Part shown: positions 43,860 to 51,898 of the stretch, in pieces
Layout of the letters: every line of letters starts with the position of its first letter
Position numbering within the stretch: position 1 is the first letter of the stretch
NCBI GenBank assembly: GCA_016197205.1
Contig: JACPWG010000011.1
Coordinates: 1 to 64,000, forward strand
Reading direction: 5' to 3'
DNA from: Planctomycetota bacterium
GTDB lineage: Bacteria; Planctomycetota; MHYJ01; WSZJ01; JACPWG01
DNA length: 64,000 bases
Program-made: the position numbers and the translations under genes
Notes under the pieces: model-generated
The model's input: only the letters and a program-made list of their open reading frames with translations
Told to the model about the DNA's origin: nothing
Database searches by the model: none

Positions 43860-44996
43860 ATGGCACATCGGGAGCGCGGAGCGCCCGGCGGCGATAGGCC
43901 GCTGGTTCGGGCCTTCCTGGATCGAGAGCTGAAGCAGCTCCTGGCCTGGCCGGAGCATCTGCGCGCGTTGGTTCGCTTGGCCTCTCCCGCGCTCGCGTGC
44001 AGGCTGGACTTCGATCGCAGGACTCTCCTCCCTGGACGGTTCACTTTTGCAGGCCTGCGCCAAAAGACGTCGGACCTGTTCGTGCGCGTGCCGTATCGCC
44101 CTCCGGCGACGCGCGGGTGGCGCGGACCGACCGCGGTCCCGGCGCACTTCCTGATCGAGCACCAGTCGAGCGCGACAGCCACCCTGCCCGTCCGCTTGCT
44201 GCGCTGCATGGCGCAGCGCTGGGAGGGCGAGGCCTCAGCAGCCCGTGGGCGGCGCCCTTCGAGATCGCGCTCCGACCGCGCTCGCGACGGTGGCCGCTAC
44301 TCGTGGTTCGTTCCGCTCGTCTTCTACACCGGGCTGCGGCCCTGGCCACGCGGGTTCTCTCTCCGAAACCTGATCGCCGCACCGCCGGGGCTCGAGGAGT
44401 TCGTCCCGAGCGGAAGCGTTCTTTTCGTGGATCTCGCGCGGACTTCGACGGCGGCCCTGCTGCGGGCCGAACGGTTCTTCGGACTCGTCTTGCAGGTGCT
44501 TGCGGCACGGGCGGCCGGGCCCGCGCCGTTCGCGGAGATCCTTCGCGCCGCGGTCGCCGCGCTGGCGCCCCTGGCAAGCAGACGCCCGCGGCGGTGGCGC
44601 CGGCTGATGCGCTCCCTCACGCGCATCTGTCTCTTCTACCGCGCACCCCGCGAGCATGGTATACTCAAGAGCATCCTGAAGCGGGCGGCGGGACCCAGCC
44701 GCAACCATTCGGAGATGGAACACATGGCCATGACAATAGCGGAGTCCTTGATCCGAAAGGGCATGGTGCGTGGAAAGGCCAAGGGCAGGGCCGAGGGCGA
44801 GGCGCTGGGCAAGGCGGTGGGCCGGGCGGTGGGCCGCGCCGAAGCCCTCCTCCGCATTCTGGAGCGACGCTTCGGCCGCGTGCCCCGTGCGCTCCGGGCC
44901 CGAGTGACGGGGGTCACGGGCATCTCTGAGCTGGACCGCCTCCTCGACTTGGCCCTCGAGGCCTCCAGCCTCAAGGGGTTCTCCGCCGAGGTCTGA
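43860..44996 (+). CDS. Rpn family recombination-promoting nuclease/putative transposase, copy 1
   Basis: 378 residues from ATG 43860. The core matches the Rpn (YhgA-like, PD-(D/E)XK) family: LRQKTSDLFVRVPYR with the catalytic Asp, then HFLIEHQSSATATLPVRLLRCM with the E-x-Q motif, and WFVPLVFYTGLRPW. The C-terminus is a Gly/Ala/Lys-rich helix (GKAKGRAEGEALGKAVGRAV) before LLRILERRFG, also typical. E. coli Rpn proteins raise RecA-independent recombination and cut DNA in vitro. This copy is about 80 percent identical by eye to the one at 49354-50502. There are no terminal repeats of an insertion sequence around it. Confidence 0.88.
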   Translation: MAHRERGAPGGDRPLVRAFLDRELKQLLAWPEHLRALVRLASPALACRLDFDRRTLLPGRFTFAGLRQKTSDLFVRVPYRPPATRGWRGPTAVPAHFLIEHQSSATATLPVRLLRCMAQRWEGEASAARGRRPSRSRSDRARDGGRYSWFVPLVFYTGLRPWPRGFSLRNLIAAPPGLEEFVPSGSVLFVDLARTSTAALLRAERFFGLVLQVLAARAAGPAPFAEILRAAVAALAPLASRRPRRWRRLMRSLTRICLFYRAPREHGILKSILKRAAGPSRNHSEMEHMAMTIAESLIRKGMVRGKAKGRAEGEALGKAVGRAVGRAEALLRILERRFGRVPRALRARVTGVTGISELDRLLDLALEASSLKGFSAEV

Positions 44997-45136
44997 GCGC
45001 CCGCCAAGCCCCCCCCCCGCTCCCCCCCCGCCGCGTGCCGCTCGGGGGCTGGTTCGATTCGAGCCGCGCTTCGCTGACCGTGCGGTCACGCGCCGCCTGA
45101 AGGCGGAACTACGAACGGCCGCGACGGCACTACCGA
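44997..45136. other. Poly-C tract and empty target site
   Basis: Two runs of C (about 45010-45030) follow the Rpn stop codon. Next comes CGCCGCCTGAAGGCGGAACT (about 45089-45108), the uninterrupted version of the sequence that is split by the 99-bp element in the paralogous region at 50.6 kb. Confidence 0.7.
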
Positions 45137-45371
45137 TCATGCAGCTCGGAAACCGGGGGGCTCCTCAGGAAAAGGCTCAAGGCTCAACGATCAATTTTCA
45201 GGCAAGGCTCAAAGTTCAAGGTTCAGAGTCCACGATTGCGTGCCCGGGCCACGTTCCGTGGTGGTCATTGAGAATTGAACTTTGAGCCTTGTCTGAGTCT
45301 TGAAAATTGAGCATTTGAGCATTCTTGTCGCCCCCCTGCCCGTCAAACGAGCAAGCTATTTTCTTGCGGGA
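45137..45371 (+). repeat. Dispersed repeat family 2, copy 2
   Basis: Full-length copy, about 235 bp: ATGCAGCTCGGAAACC, AAAAGGCTCAAGGCTCAA, GTGGTGGTCATTGAGAATTG, TTGAGCCTTGTCTGAGTCTT, ending GACGAGCAAGCTATTTTCTT. Its end touches the stop codon of the FGE-like gene (45374). Confidence 0.8.
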
Positions 45372-45373
45372 AC

Positions 45374-46879
45374 CTAGCGAGTCCTGACCGCCGCAAGCCG
45401 GAGACCGCAACGGTCGTCCAGGTGCCTTGGGACGATGCCGACGCGGTAGGCCCCGCGGCACAACGAGGCGGGGGAGCCCCACGCCCCGCCCTTCAGGATG
45501 CGGTATTCGCCTGATGCGCCGGAGGGGGTTGCAGTCCATTCGCGCATGCCGCCCGCGAGGTCGCGCACGCCCTGCGGCCCCTCGTCGAGCCGGAAGAGGC
45601 CGAACGGCTCCGGCAGCTTCGAGACCTCCGTCCCGGGCCGTGAGTCCGCCATCCGGCAGAACGTCGGGTCGAACTCGTCCCCCCACGGGTGGAAGCGACC
45701 GTCGACGCCCCTCGCCGCCTTTTCCCACTCGTCCTCCAGCGGGAGCCGGACCTCCCAGCCGCCGGCGGACTGCCCGGCCGCCAGCCATTTCGCGCAGTCG
45801 GTCGCGTCCTCACCCGAGATCCCGAAGATCGGCCAGTCGTCGCGCCAGGCCTGAACCTGGCCGCAGGGGTCGAACCGGCCTGCGCGGTCGCGCGGCCAGT
45901 ACGCCGTCTCGTCCGTCACGATCACCGCCTGCCGGGGGACCCGCTCGAATGCGGCGTCCGCCTTTTGCCACCCCCGGTCGTTCGGGTAGGCCAAGTAGGT
46001 GGCGGTCGTCACCTCGAAGCGCGCAACGAAGACCCCGGCCGTCCGCGGCGGTGGTTTCCTCGCCCGTCGCTCGGCCGTCCACGCCTCCCCCTCGGGCACG
46101 CGGACCCAGGCCGCGTCCCGCGCCGGCGTCTGCACCGTGCCCGGGTCCCCGCTCGCCCGGTACGGACCCGCGGGGAGATAGATCCAGTACCGGGCCCGAG
46201 CTTCGCCCCCGCTCGCGTCCGTCGCGGCCGGCACGTCCACGCCGACCGGCAGCGGCGGCGCGTCGTCCGCGGCGACCAGCTCGCAGACCTCCTCCCAGTC
46301 GAAGTCGCGCGCGACCTCGAAGGGGTATCGCGTCTCGTAGAGACCCTGACCGGGCGGGACGTGGAGGAGGTACGAGCCTTTTGGGAGACGCCGCGCGAGG
46401 ACGACCTCCGGCCTCGGCGCCGCCGTGTCCGCGGTCTCCGCCGTTGCCGCCGCGGGGCCCGTGGCCGCCTGCGCGGCAGGCGGGACCAGTTCCACGCGGT
46501 TCTCAGGCGTTTCCCGTAGACGGAAGACGCTCCCCCAGCGCGCCTCCCGGACCGCCCGCGCCGCGGCCGACTCCGCGCCTTGCGCCGCCGGCGCCCCCTT
46601 CTCGCCGGGAATGGGGACGTCCTCGATCGGCACCGGCTCGGCCGGCGGCAGTTCGGGCTTGCCCAGCGCCCGGCCCGTGTCCGGGTCGCACGGCACGGGG
46701 ACCAGGACCGGCGGATGCTCGTTCAGCTCGTAGCGATGCAGGTACGCGACCACGCGCACGGACGCTCCGGTGGCGCCCTGCCCCTGCCCGCCGAAGCCGG
46801 CGGGCAGGAGGAAGCGCACGCTCACTTCCTTCGCCCCGAGCAGCCGCTCCTCGTACGGCGGCCCCCCGAACCTCTTCAA
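45374..46879 (-). CDS. Formylglycine-generating-enzyme-like (SUMF1/DUF323) domain protein, probably 3' part of a kinase fusion
   Basis: 501 residues from an in-frame start at 46879, but coding clearly extends upstream: YTEAVGYEGGNASARQ, RLAELYWDKYQEAERRRDLA and the link to the kinase at about 47020 are in this frame without a start codon. The N-terminal 250 residues hold a PEGA-like beta domain (KGSYLLHVPPGQGLYETRYPF). The rest is a SUMF1-type domain: FEVTTATYLAY, VRLPLEDEWEKAARGVDGRFHPWG, GVRDLAGGMREWTATP, LKGGAWGSPASLCRGAYR. Catalytic cysteines of true FGE are not evident. Kinase-TM-SUMF1 chains are common in planctomycetes; this gene and the next look like such a chain split by one frameshift. 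Confidence 0.85.
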   Translation of the reverse strand: MKRFGGPPYEERLLGAKEVSVRFLLPAGFGGQGQGATGASVRVVAYLHRYELNEHPPVLVPVPCDPDTGRALGKPELPPAEPVPIEDVPIPGEKGAPAAQGAESAAARAVREARWGSVFRLRETPENRVELVPPAAQAATGPAAATAETADTAAPRPEVVLARRLPKGSYLLHVPPGQGLYETRYPFEVARDFDWEEVCELVAADDAPPLPVGVDVPAATDASGGEARARYWIYLPAGPYRASGDPGTVQTPARDAAWVRVPEGEAWTAERRARKPPPRTAGVFVARFEVTTATYLAYPNDRGWQKADAAFERVPRQAVIVTDETAYWPRDRAGRFDPCGQVQAWRDDWPIFGISGEDATDCAKWLAAGQSAGGWEVRLPLEDEWEKAARGVDGRFHPWGDEFDPTFCRMADSRPGTEVSKLPEPFGLFRLDEGPQGVRDLAGGMREWTATPSGASGEYRILKGGAWGSPASLCRGAYRVGIVPRHLDDRCGLRLAAVRTR

Positions 46880-46988
46880 GAGGTCGGCGCACGTCTTCAG
46901 CTCCGCCAGGTCCCGGCGCCGCTCGGCCTCCTGGTACTTGTCCCAGTACAGCTCCGCCAGCCGCTGCCGCGCGGACGCGTTTCCCCCC

Positions 46989-48908
46989 TCATACCCGACC
47001 GCCTCCGTGTATGCCGAGATCGCGTCGCGCCGACTCGACCGACAGCCGCCCGGTCTTGTAGCCGTCGAACGCCTCGTCCCCCTTCACGACCGACAGCTCG
47101 GACCGCACGTGGTTCACGAGGGCGATCGCGTCCTTGTCCTCCGGCTCGAGGTCCCGGAGACGGCCCGCCTTCGGCAGGGCCTCGTCGAGGCGCGCCTTGC
47201 GTTCGCCGCTCCCGGCCGTCGCGTCGAGGAGCACGGCCACTTGGCGCCGTAGCGACCGGACCTCGAGGGCGTGCCCGATCGCGTCGGCCGCGAAGTACGT
47301 CCCGACGGCGAGGAGGAGCAGCGACAACACGCCGATCGGGAGCGCGACCCGCCGGTTGCGTCTCGCCTTTCGCCAGAGCCGCTCGGCCCGGCTAACAGGG
47401 CGCGCGGCGATCGGTTCGTCGGCGAGCCGGCGCCGGCAATCCTCGGCCAGCGCGCCCGCGGAGTCGTACCGGTGCGCCGGGGCTTTCGCGAGGCACTTGA
47501 GCGCGATCGTCTCCACGTCGAGGTCCAGATCCGGGACGAGCCGGCGCGGCGGGAGCGGGTCCTCGTCCTTGATCCGGAAGAGGAGGTTCGCGAGCGAGGG
47601 GGACTCGTGGAAGGGCGTCCGCCCGGTGAGCATCTCGTAGAGCGACGCCCCGAGCGAGTAGACGTCCGCGCGTCCGTCTACGGCAGCGGCCTCGTCGAGC
47701 TGCTCGGGTGACATGTAGAGCGGCGTCCCCATGAGCTGGCCGGTGCGCGTGAGCGTGCGGAGCGACCGCTCCCCCTTCGCCCGGGCCTTCGCCCGAGCTT
47801 CGGGGGACAGGTCTCCGCCGGCCTCCCTTGGCATCTGGACTTCGCGTTCTGCGAACTTCGCGATCCCGAAGTCCAAGAGCTTGACGCCGGCGATGGCCTG
47901 GCCGTTCAGGTGAACGATGATGTTGCGCGGCTTGATGTCGCGGTGGAGGACGCCGTGGGCGTGGGCGAACTCGAGGGCCTCGGCGACGCGGAGGGTCACC
48001 TCGACCGCGTCGCGCGGGGAGAGCCGGCCGGAGCGGATGAGCGACTCCAGCTCCTCCCCTTCGACCATTTCCATCGTGTAGTAAGGCTTGCCGTCGGCGA
48101 CGCCCACGTCGAAGATGCGGATGATCCCGGGGTGGGAGAGGCCCGCGGCGGCGCGGACCTCGCGGGAGAACCGCTCGACGTCCTCGTCGTCCGCGCGGTC
48201 GGCGCGGAGGAGGAGCTTGAGCGCGACCTCGCGGCCGAGCTGCCGGTCGCGCACGCGGTGGACGACCCCCATCCCGCCCTCGCCGAGCTTGGCGAGGACC
48301 TCGTAGCGGCCGGCGACCAGGGGCGGCGGAGGCGAGCCGGCTGGCGCGGGGTGCGGCGCGGTCGACTCGGGGGCGTCGGAGGGGAGGGGTTCGACGCCCT
48401 CGGGCACGAGCGTTTCGCTCGGGGGCGTCACGCGGCGGGTCGCGGGCGCCGCGGCAGCCAGGCCCCCGTCGCCCGCCGCGGGCGGCGGCGCGGCGAGCTT
48501 GGCGCCCATGCGCTCCTGGGCGCGCACGGTCGCGGCCAGGGCCTGCGCCGACAGCTCCCCGCGCTCGCGCAGGAGCTCGCCCAGTCGCTTCGGCACGGGC
48601 ATGGCGAGCTGCGCGCCCAGCGCGCGACCGACGGCCTCCCAGGTGGCGAGTCCATTCCGGACGATGGTCGCGCCGAAGATGGCGTCCTCGTCGGTGAGCG
48701 CGGCGCGCGCCTGCGCATCCAGGAGCTCGGCGACTTGGGCCTCGGTCAGCTCGCCGCGCTCGACGAGGATCGCGCCGAGGAGGCGTCGCGGGCGCCCGTC
48801 GAACGCCTCGCGCTCTTGCGCCGCGACGGCGAGCGCGAGCCGCGGCTCGGAGACCCACCCGCGCTCGACGGCGGCGCGGCCGAGCATCCGATCGACCTCG
48901 CCGCTCAT
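46989..48908 (-). CDS. Ser/Thr protein kinase with MshEN-like N-terminus and transmembrane helix
   Basis: 639 residues from ATG 48908 (GGGAGG six bases upstream). Residues 5-65 and about 100-135 are MshEN-like modules (LGRAAVERGWVSEPRLALAV, LGAILVERGELTEAQVAELL). A Pro/Ala linker leads to the Hanks-type kinase at 201-495: GEGGMGVV at 209-216, Lys231, HRDIKPRN at 322-329, DFG at 346-348, GTPLYMSPEQ at 394-403. A transmembrane helix is at 522-545, then a short TPR-like stretch. The frame ends at residue 639 (LGIHGGGRV), but a shift of one base near 47010-47030 joins it to the FGE-like gene. All catalytic residues are present, so the cytoplasmic kinase should be active. Confidence 0.9.
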   Translation of the reverse strand: MSGEVDRMLGRAAVERGWVSEPRLALAVAAQEREAFDGRPRRLLGAILVERGELTEAQVAELLDAQARAALTDEDAIFGATIVRNGLATWEAVGRALGAQLAMPVPKRLGELLRERGELSAQALAATVRAQERMGAKLAAPPPAAGDGGLAAAAPATRRVTPPSETLVPEGVEPLPSDAPESTAPHPAPAGSPPPPLVAGRYEVLAKLGEGGMGVVHRVRDRQLGREVALKLLLRADRADDEDVERFSREVRAAAGLSHPGIIRIFDVGVADGKPYYTMEMVEGEELESLIRSGRLSPRDAVEVTLRVAEALEFAHAHGVLHRDIKPRNIIVHLNGQAIAGVKLLDFGIAKFAEREVQMPREAGGDLSPEARAKARAKGERSLRTLTRTGQLMGTPLYMSPEQLDEAAAVDGRADVYSLGASLYEMLTGRTPFHESPSLANLLFRIKDEDPLPPRRLVPDLDLDVETIALKCLAKAPAHRYDSAGALAEDCRRRLADEPIAARPVSRAERLWRKARRNRRVALPIGVLSLLLLAVGTYFAADAIGHALEVRSLRRQVAVLLDATAGSGERKARLDEALPKAGRLRDLEPEDKDAIALVNHVRSELSVVKGDEAFDGYKTGRLSVESARRDLGIHGGGRV

Positions 48909-49353
48909 CAGCCGCCTCCCGGATCGAAAGCTGGGCACAGGACGTGGCGCGATGATCCCACGGGGCACCCTGTCGCGCCCGCCTCCGTTTCGGATCGCGC
49001 AAGCTCATCATATCCGCGAAGGTCGCGCGCTTCAAGGGCCGGCGAAGTCCACGCGACGCGGTGCGGGCCGCTCCTGCCGGCCGGGCGGCTTCCGAAGCCC
49101 CGCCGTCACGATTCCGCCCGGCTCAGCGTTACGAATCGGCCCGCTTGACGCCGGCGCCGGCCCGTGGCCACGATATCGCCACCGAACGCCGGGGCCCTAT
49201 CCCCAGGCTCGGCTGGAGCTTCCAGATAGTACACCAGATTCAGATGAACTACGTGAATCCTGGTCCGCGGGATGCTCCGGGGCGGGAGCGGCTCGGCGCG
49301 GGGGGCGCGGATGATTGCACGACGGCGCGGAAACGGCGAAGGGCGGATGAGCC
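48909..49353. repeat. Intergenic region with upstream part of duplicated Rpn segment, copy 2
   Basis: 445 bp between divergent genes. The right part (about 49101-49353) is homologous to 43607-43859. No promoter for the kinase gene could be assigned with confidence. Confidence 0.6.
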
Positions 49354-50502
49354 ATGGCACGTGGAGAGCGCAGGGAGCGCGGTGGCGATACGCCGCTCGT
49401 GCGGGCCTGTCTGGATCGGGAGCTGAAGCAGCTCCTGGCTTGGCCGGAGCATCTGCGCGCGTTGGTTCGCTTGGCCTCTCCCACGCTCGCAGGCAAACTG
49501 GACTTCGATCGCAGGACGCTCCTCCCCGGACGGTTCACTTTTGCAGGCCTGCGCCAGAAGACGTCGGACCTGCTCGTGCGCGTGCCGTATCGCCCTCCGG
49601 CGACGCGCGGGTGGCGCGGACCGACCGCGGTCCCGGCGCACCTGCTGTTCGAGCACCAGTCGAGTCCGAGCGCGACCGTGCCCCTGCGTTTGCTGCGTTG
49701 CATGACACGGCGATGGGAAAGCGAGCTCTCCGCAGCCGGTCGGCGGCGCCGTTCGCAATCGCGCTCAGGCCATTCTCGCGGCCGCGGCCCCTGCTCGCGG
49801 TTCGTTCCCCTCGTCCTTTACACCGGGCTCCGGCCCTGGCCGCGCGGGCCCTCCCTCCGCGATCTGATCGCCGCGCCGCCGGGGTTGGACGAATTCGTCC
49901 CGAGCGGGACGATCCTCTTCGTGGACCTCGCACGGACTGCGGGGGCGGCCCTGCTGCGGGCCGAACGGTACTTCGGACTCGTTCTTCAGGTGCTTGCGGC
50001 ACGGGCGGTCGCACCGCCACAATTCGCGGAAATTGTCCGCGCGGCGGTCGCCGGGTTGGCGCCCCTGGCGCGCAGGCGCCCGCGGCGGTGGCGCAGGCTG
50101 CGGCGCTCGCTCACCCGCATCTGTCTCTTCTACCGCGCACCGAACGAGCATGATATACTCTTGGACGTCTTGAAGGCTGCGGCGGAACCGGCCTGCACTC
50201 GATCGGAGGTTGAACAGATGGCCACAACGATCGCAGAGTATTTGATCCGCAAGGGCATGGTGCGTGGGAAAGCCAGGGGCCTGGCCGAGGGCAAGGCCGA
50301 GGGCGAGGCGAAGGGTAGGGTGGAGGGCGAAGCGCTGGGCAAGGCCAAGGCCCTGCTCCGCGTCCTTGATCGGCGTTTCGGCCGCGTGCCCCGGGCGCTC
50401 CGAACCCGGGTAGCGGGGGTCACGGACCTCCCTGAGCTGGACCGCCTCCTCGACTTGGCCGTGGAGGTCTCCAGCCTCAAGGAGTTCTCCGTGGAGGCCT
50501 GA
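49354..50502 (+). CDS. Rpn family recombination-promoting nuclease/putative transposase, copy 2
   Basis: 382 residues, paralogue of the gene at 43860. The same landmarks are present: LRQKTSDLLVRVPYR, HLLFEHQSSPSATVPLRLLRCM, FVPLVLYTGLRPW and the KAEGEAKGRVEGEALGKAKA helix before LLRVLDRRFG. Here the EHQSS segment begins with F instead of I. Both copies keep the presumed catalytic residues, so both may be active. It lies between the intact kinase gene and a decayed fragment of a second kinase gene, which shows that the whole neighbourhood was duplicated. Poly-C (about 50505-50518) follows the stop, as after copy 1. Confidence 0.88.
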   Translation: MARGERRERGGDTPLVRACLDRELKQLLAWPEHLRALVRLASPTLAGKLDFDRRTLLPGRFTFAGLRQKTSDLLVRVPYRPPATRGWRGPTAVPAHLLFEHQSSPSATVPLRLLRCMTRRWESELSAAGRRRRSQSRSGHSRGRGPCSRFVPLVLYTGLRPWPRGPSLRDLIAAPPGLDEFVPSGTILFVDLARTAGAALLRAERYFGLVLQVLAARAVAPPQFAEIVRAAVAGLAPLARRRPRRWRRLRRSLTRICLFYRAPNEHDILLDVLKAAAEPACTRSEVEQMATTIAEYLIRKGMVRGKARGLAEGKAEGEAKGRVEGEALGKAKALLRVLDRRFGRVPRALRTRVAGVTDLPELDRLLDLAVEVSSLKEFSVEA

Positions 50503-50583
50503 GCGCCCCCCCCCCCCCGCCGCCGCAGAGCTGGTAGGACCCGACAGCCGCGTCACGGACGCTTCGGTCACGCGCCGCCTGAA

Positions 50584-50682
50584 GAGGGTGTCGCAAAAGC
50601 CGCGACAGCCTCAATTCGTCGCCCGCAAAGCCGCGTGAATGCTGGGGCGGTTCGGGGGCCGCGACCCTTCTGCGACAGCCTC
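50584..50682. mobile_element. 99-bp inverted-repeat element with 4-bp target duplication
   Basis: Imperfect 16-bp terminal inverted repeats GAGGGTGTCGCAAAAG / CTTCTGCGACAGCCTC (two mismatches), flanked by TGAA at 50580-50583 and 50683-50686. Removing the element plus one TGAA restores CGCCTGAAGGCGGAACT exactly as found uninterrupted at about 45090. No coding capacity. Confidence 0.8.
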
Positions 50683-50714
50683 TGAAGGCGGAACTACGAA
50701 CGGCCGCGGCGGCA

Positions 50715-51056
50715 GTACCGAAGCGGTGTGCGGGGGCGAACGGTCGCCCCACGGGCGTTTAACGGCCTTCCACGTGGCGAGTCCGTTTCGAACGAGGGTC
50801 GCGCCGAAGAGCGCGTCCTCGTCGGTGATCGCCGCGCATGCCTGCGCGTCGAGGAGGTCAGCCACTTGGGCCTCGGTGAGCTCGCCACGCTCGACGGGAA
50901 TGGCGCCGAGGAGGGGGCGCGGGCGTCCGTCGGCCTCCGCCCATTACCGTGGGCGACGGCCGGCGCGAGGCGCGACTCGGAGAGCCACCCGCGCGCGACC
51001 AGGGCGCGGCCCAGCACTCGATCCACGTCGTTGAGCATGAGTGCGTTCTCCGACAT
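50715..51056 (-). pseudogene. Decayed N-terminal fragment of a Ser/Thr kinase
   Basis: Homologous to the first 100 residues of the kinase at 46989-48908. From ATG 51056 or 51038 the frame reads DVDRVLGRALVARGWLSESRLAPAV, like the kinase's EVDRMLGRAAVERGWVSEPRLALAV. It then shifts frame; the continuation MADLLDAQACAAITDEDALFGAT, VRNGLATWKAV (50865-50760) matches VAELLDAQARAALTDEDAIFGAT and VRNGLATWEAV. The linker, kinase domain and everything after are missing. It is a relic of a duplicated kinase gene next to the second Rpn copy and is certainly not functional as a kinase. Confidence 0.8.
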
Positions 51057-51283
51057 GCGGCCGGCATGGCCGCAGGCGTCGGCAAATCTCGACAAATCGA
51101 GCGGGAAGGCAGTCGCCCACTCAAGGGTGAAGTCGAAGCCGACGTGTACGAAGGAGAACCTCAGACCGCTCCCTCGCCCTGAGCGAGGCCGCAGGCCGAG
51201 TCGAAGGGTCGCGGTTCGGTTTTCTCGCGAGTCATCCGCCCCGCCGCCACCGCCCCCCTCGCGCCGCCACTCGTGGCCCCAGG

Positions 51284-51496
51284 TCAGCCTGCAACGCCCA
51301 GCTCGGCACTTTGCCGGTCGAGGGTATCGAGGGGCTGCTGAATAAACTCGACCTCACGGGCCTCAAACAAGGGCTCGTGGCACTGGGTACAGACCCATGC
51401 GGGGTTGGCGTGCCGGCGTACCTGGTAGCCATGCCGGTCGATGCTGAACGGGGCGGCCGACCGCTCGAGCCGGCCCTTGCAATGGATGCACTCCAT
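51284..51496 (-). CDS. YgiT-type (MqsA N-terminal-like) zinc-finger protein
   Basis: 70 residues from ATG 51496. The sequence MECIHCKGRLERSAAPFSID begins with a CxxC pair, and a second pair is in VCTQCHEPLFEAREVEFIQ. This is the YgiT/MqsA-type zinc-finger domain, usually the N-terminal half of an antitoxin or a small antitoxin of its own. The usual partner toxin (DUF4258 or MqsR-like) would be just upstream on the same strand. The 250 bp there do not contain a convincing one, so this may be an orphan. No DNA-binding helix-turn-helix follows. Confidence 0.7.
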   Translation of the reverse strand: MECIHCKGRLERSAAPFSIDRHGYQVRRHANPAWVCTQCHEPLFEAREVEFIQQPLDTLDRQSAELGVAG

Positions 51497-51602
51497 CAAC
51501 GACGCCTCCGCCCGAACTTCGAGAAGGACACTCGACAAGGATTCGACGCCCCGCGGCGAGGGTCACGCCCCTTCGCGTACTGTGTGTCCCACAAGAAAAG
51601 CT

Positions 51603-51754
51603 GGCATGGTTCAAACCAGGGTAACAGTCTCCGCCTGCTCAGGGCGAGCAAAACGGGGACAGGACCTGAATGCCCGTGAGGCTCTGGGTTCGGACAACGG
51701 GTACGAGGCATTCAGGATCATGTCCGCCGTTTTGCGGGCGGTTTGAAACATGCC
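51603..51754. mobile_element. 152-bp inverted-repeat element related to 37420-37607
   Basis: Shares the left 25 bp and the 13-bp end (one mismatch on the right) with the 188-bp element at 37420. Flanking 8-mers GAAAAGCT and AAAAAGCC agree at 6 of 8 positions, a possible decayed target duplication. Confidence 0.55.
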
Positions 51755-51789
51755 AAAAAGCCGGAGACCCTTGCGGGGTCCCCGGCTTC
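51755..51789 (-). terminator. Rho-independent terminator of the kamA operon
   Basis: On the minus strand a hairpin GCCGGGGACCCC-GCAA-GGGTCTCCGGC (one G-T pair) is followed by TTTTTGG. It lies about 110 bp after the lysine aminomutase stop codon. Confidence 0.8.
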
Positions 51790-51898
51790 TGGCGGGAAGG
51801 CCACCCACCTGCACCCCAGGTCCGCCCGGGGCCGTTGCCGGCCCCGGACCGACGCCGGGGACGCTCTCAGGAAGCGTGGTGGGGTAAAGGGGCTTGCT

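Larger units (their letters stand above)
51497..51898. other. Intergenic region, 402 bp
   Basis: Contains an inverted-repeat element (51603-51754) and a transcription terminator for the lysine aminomutase operon (51755-51789). The element's ends are GGCATGGTTCAAA (51603-51615) and TTTGAAACATGCC (51742-51754). No toxin gene for the YgiT-like protein is recognisable. Confidence 0.65.

Noticed and set aside
51496..51711. A toxin gene partner for the YgiT-like protein
   Set aside because: The frame has no DUF4258 or MqsR features and overlaps an inverted-repeat element.
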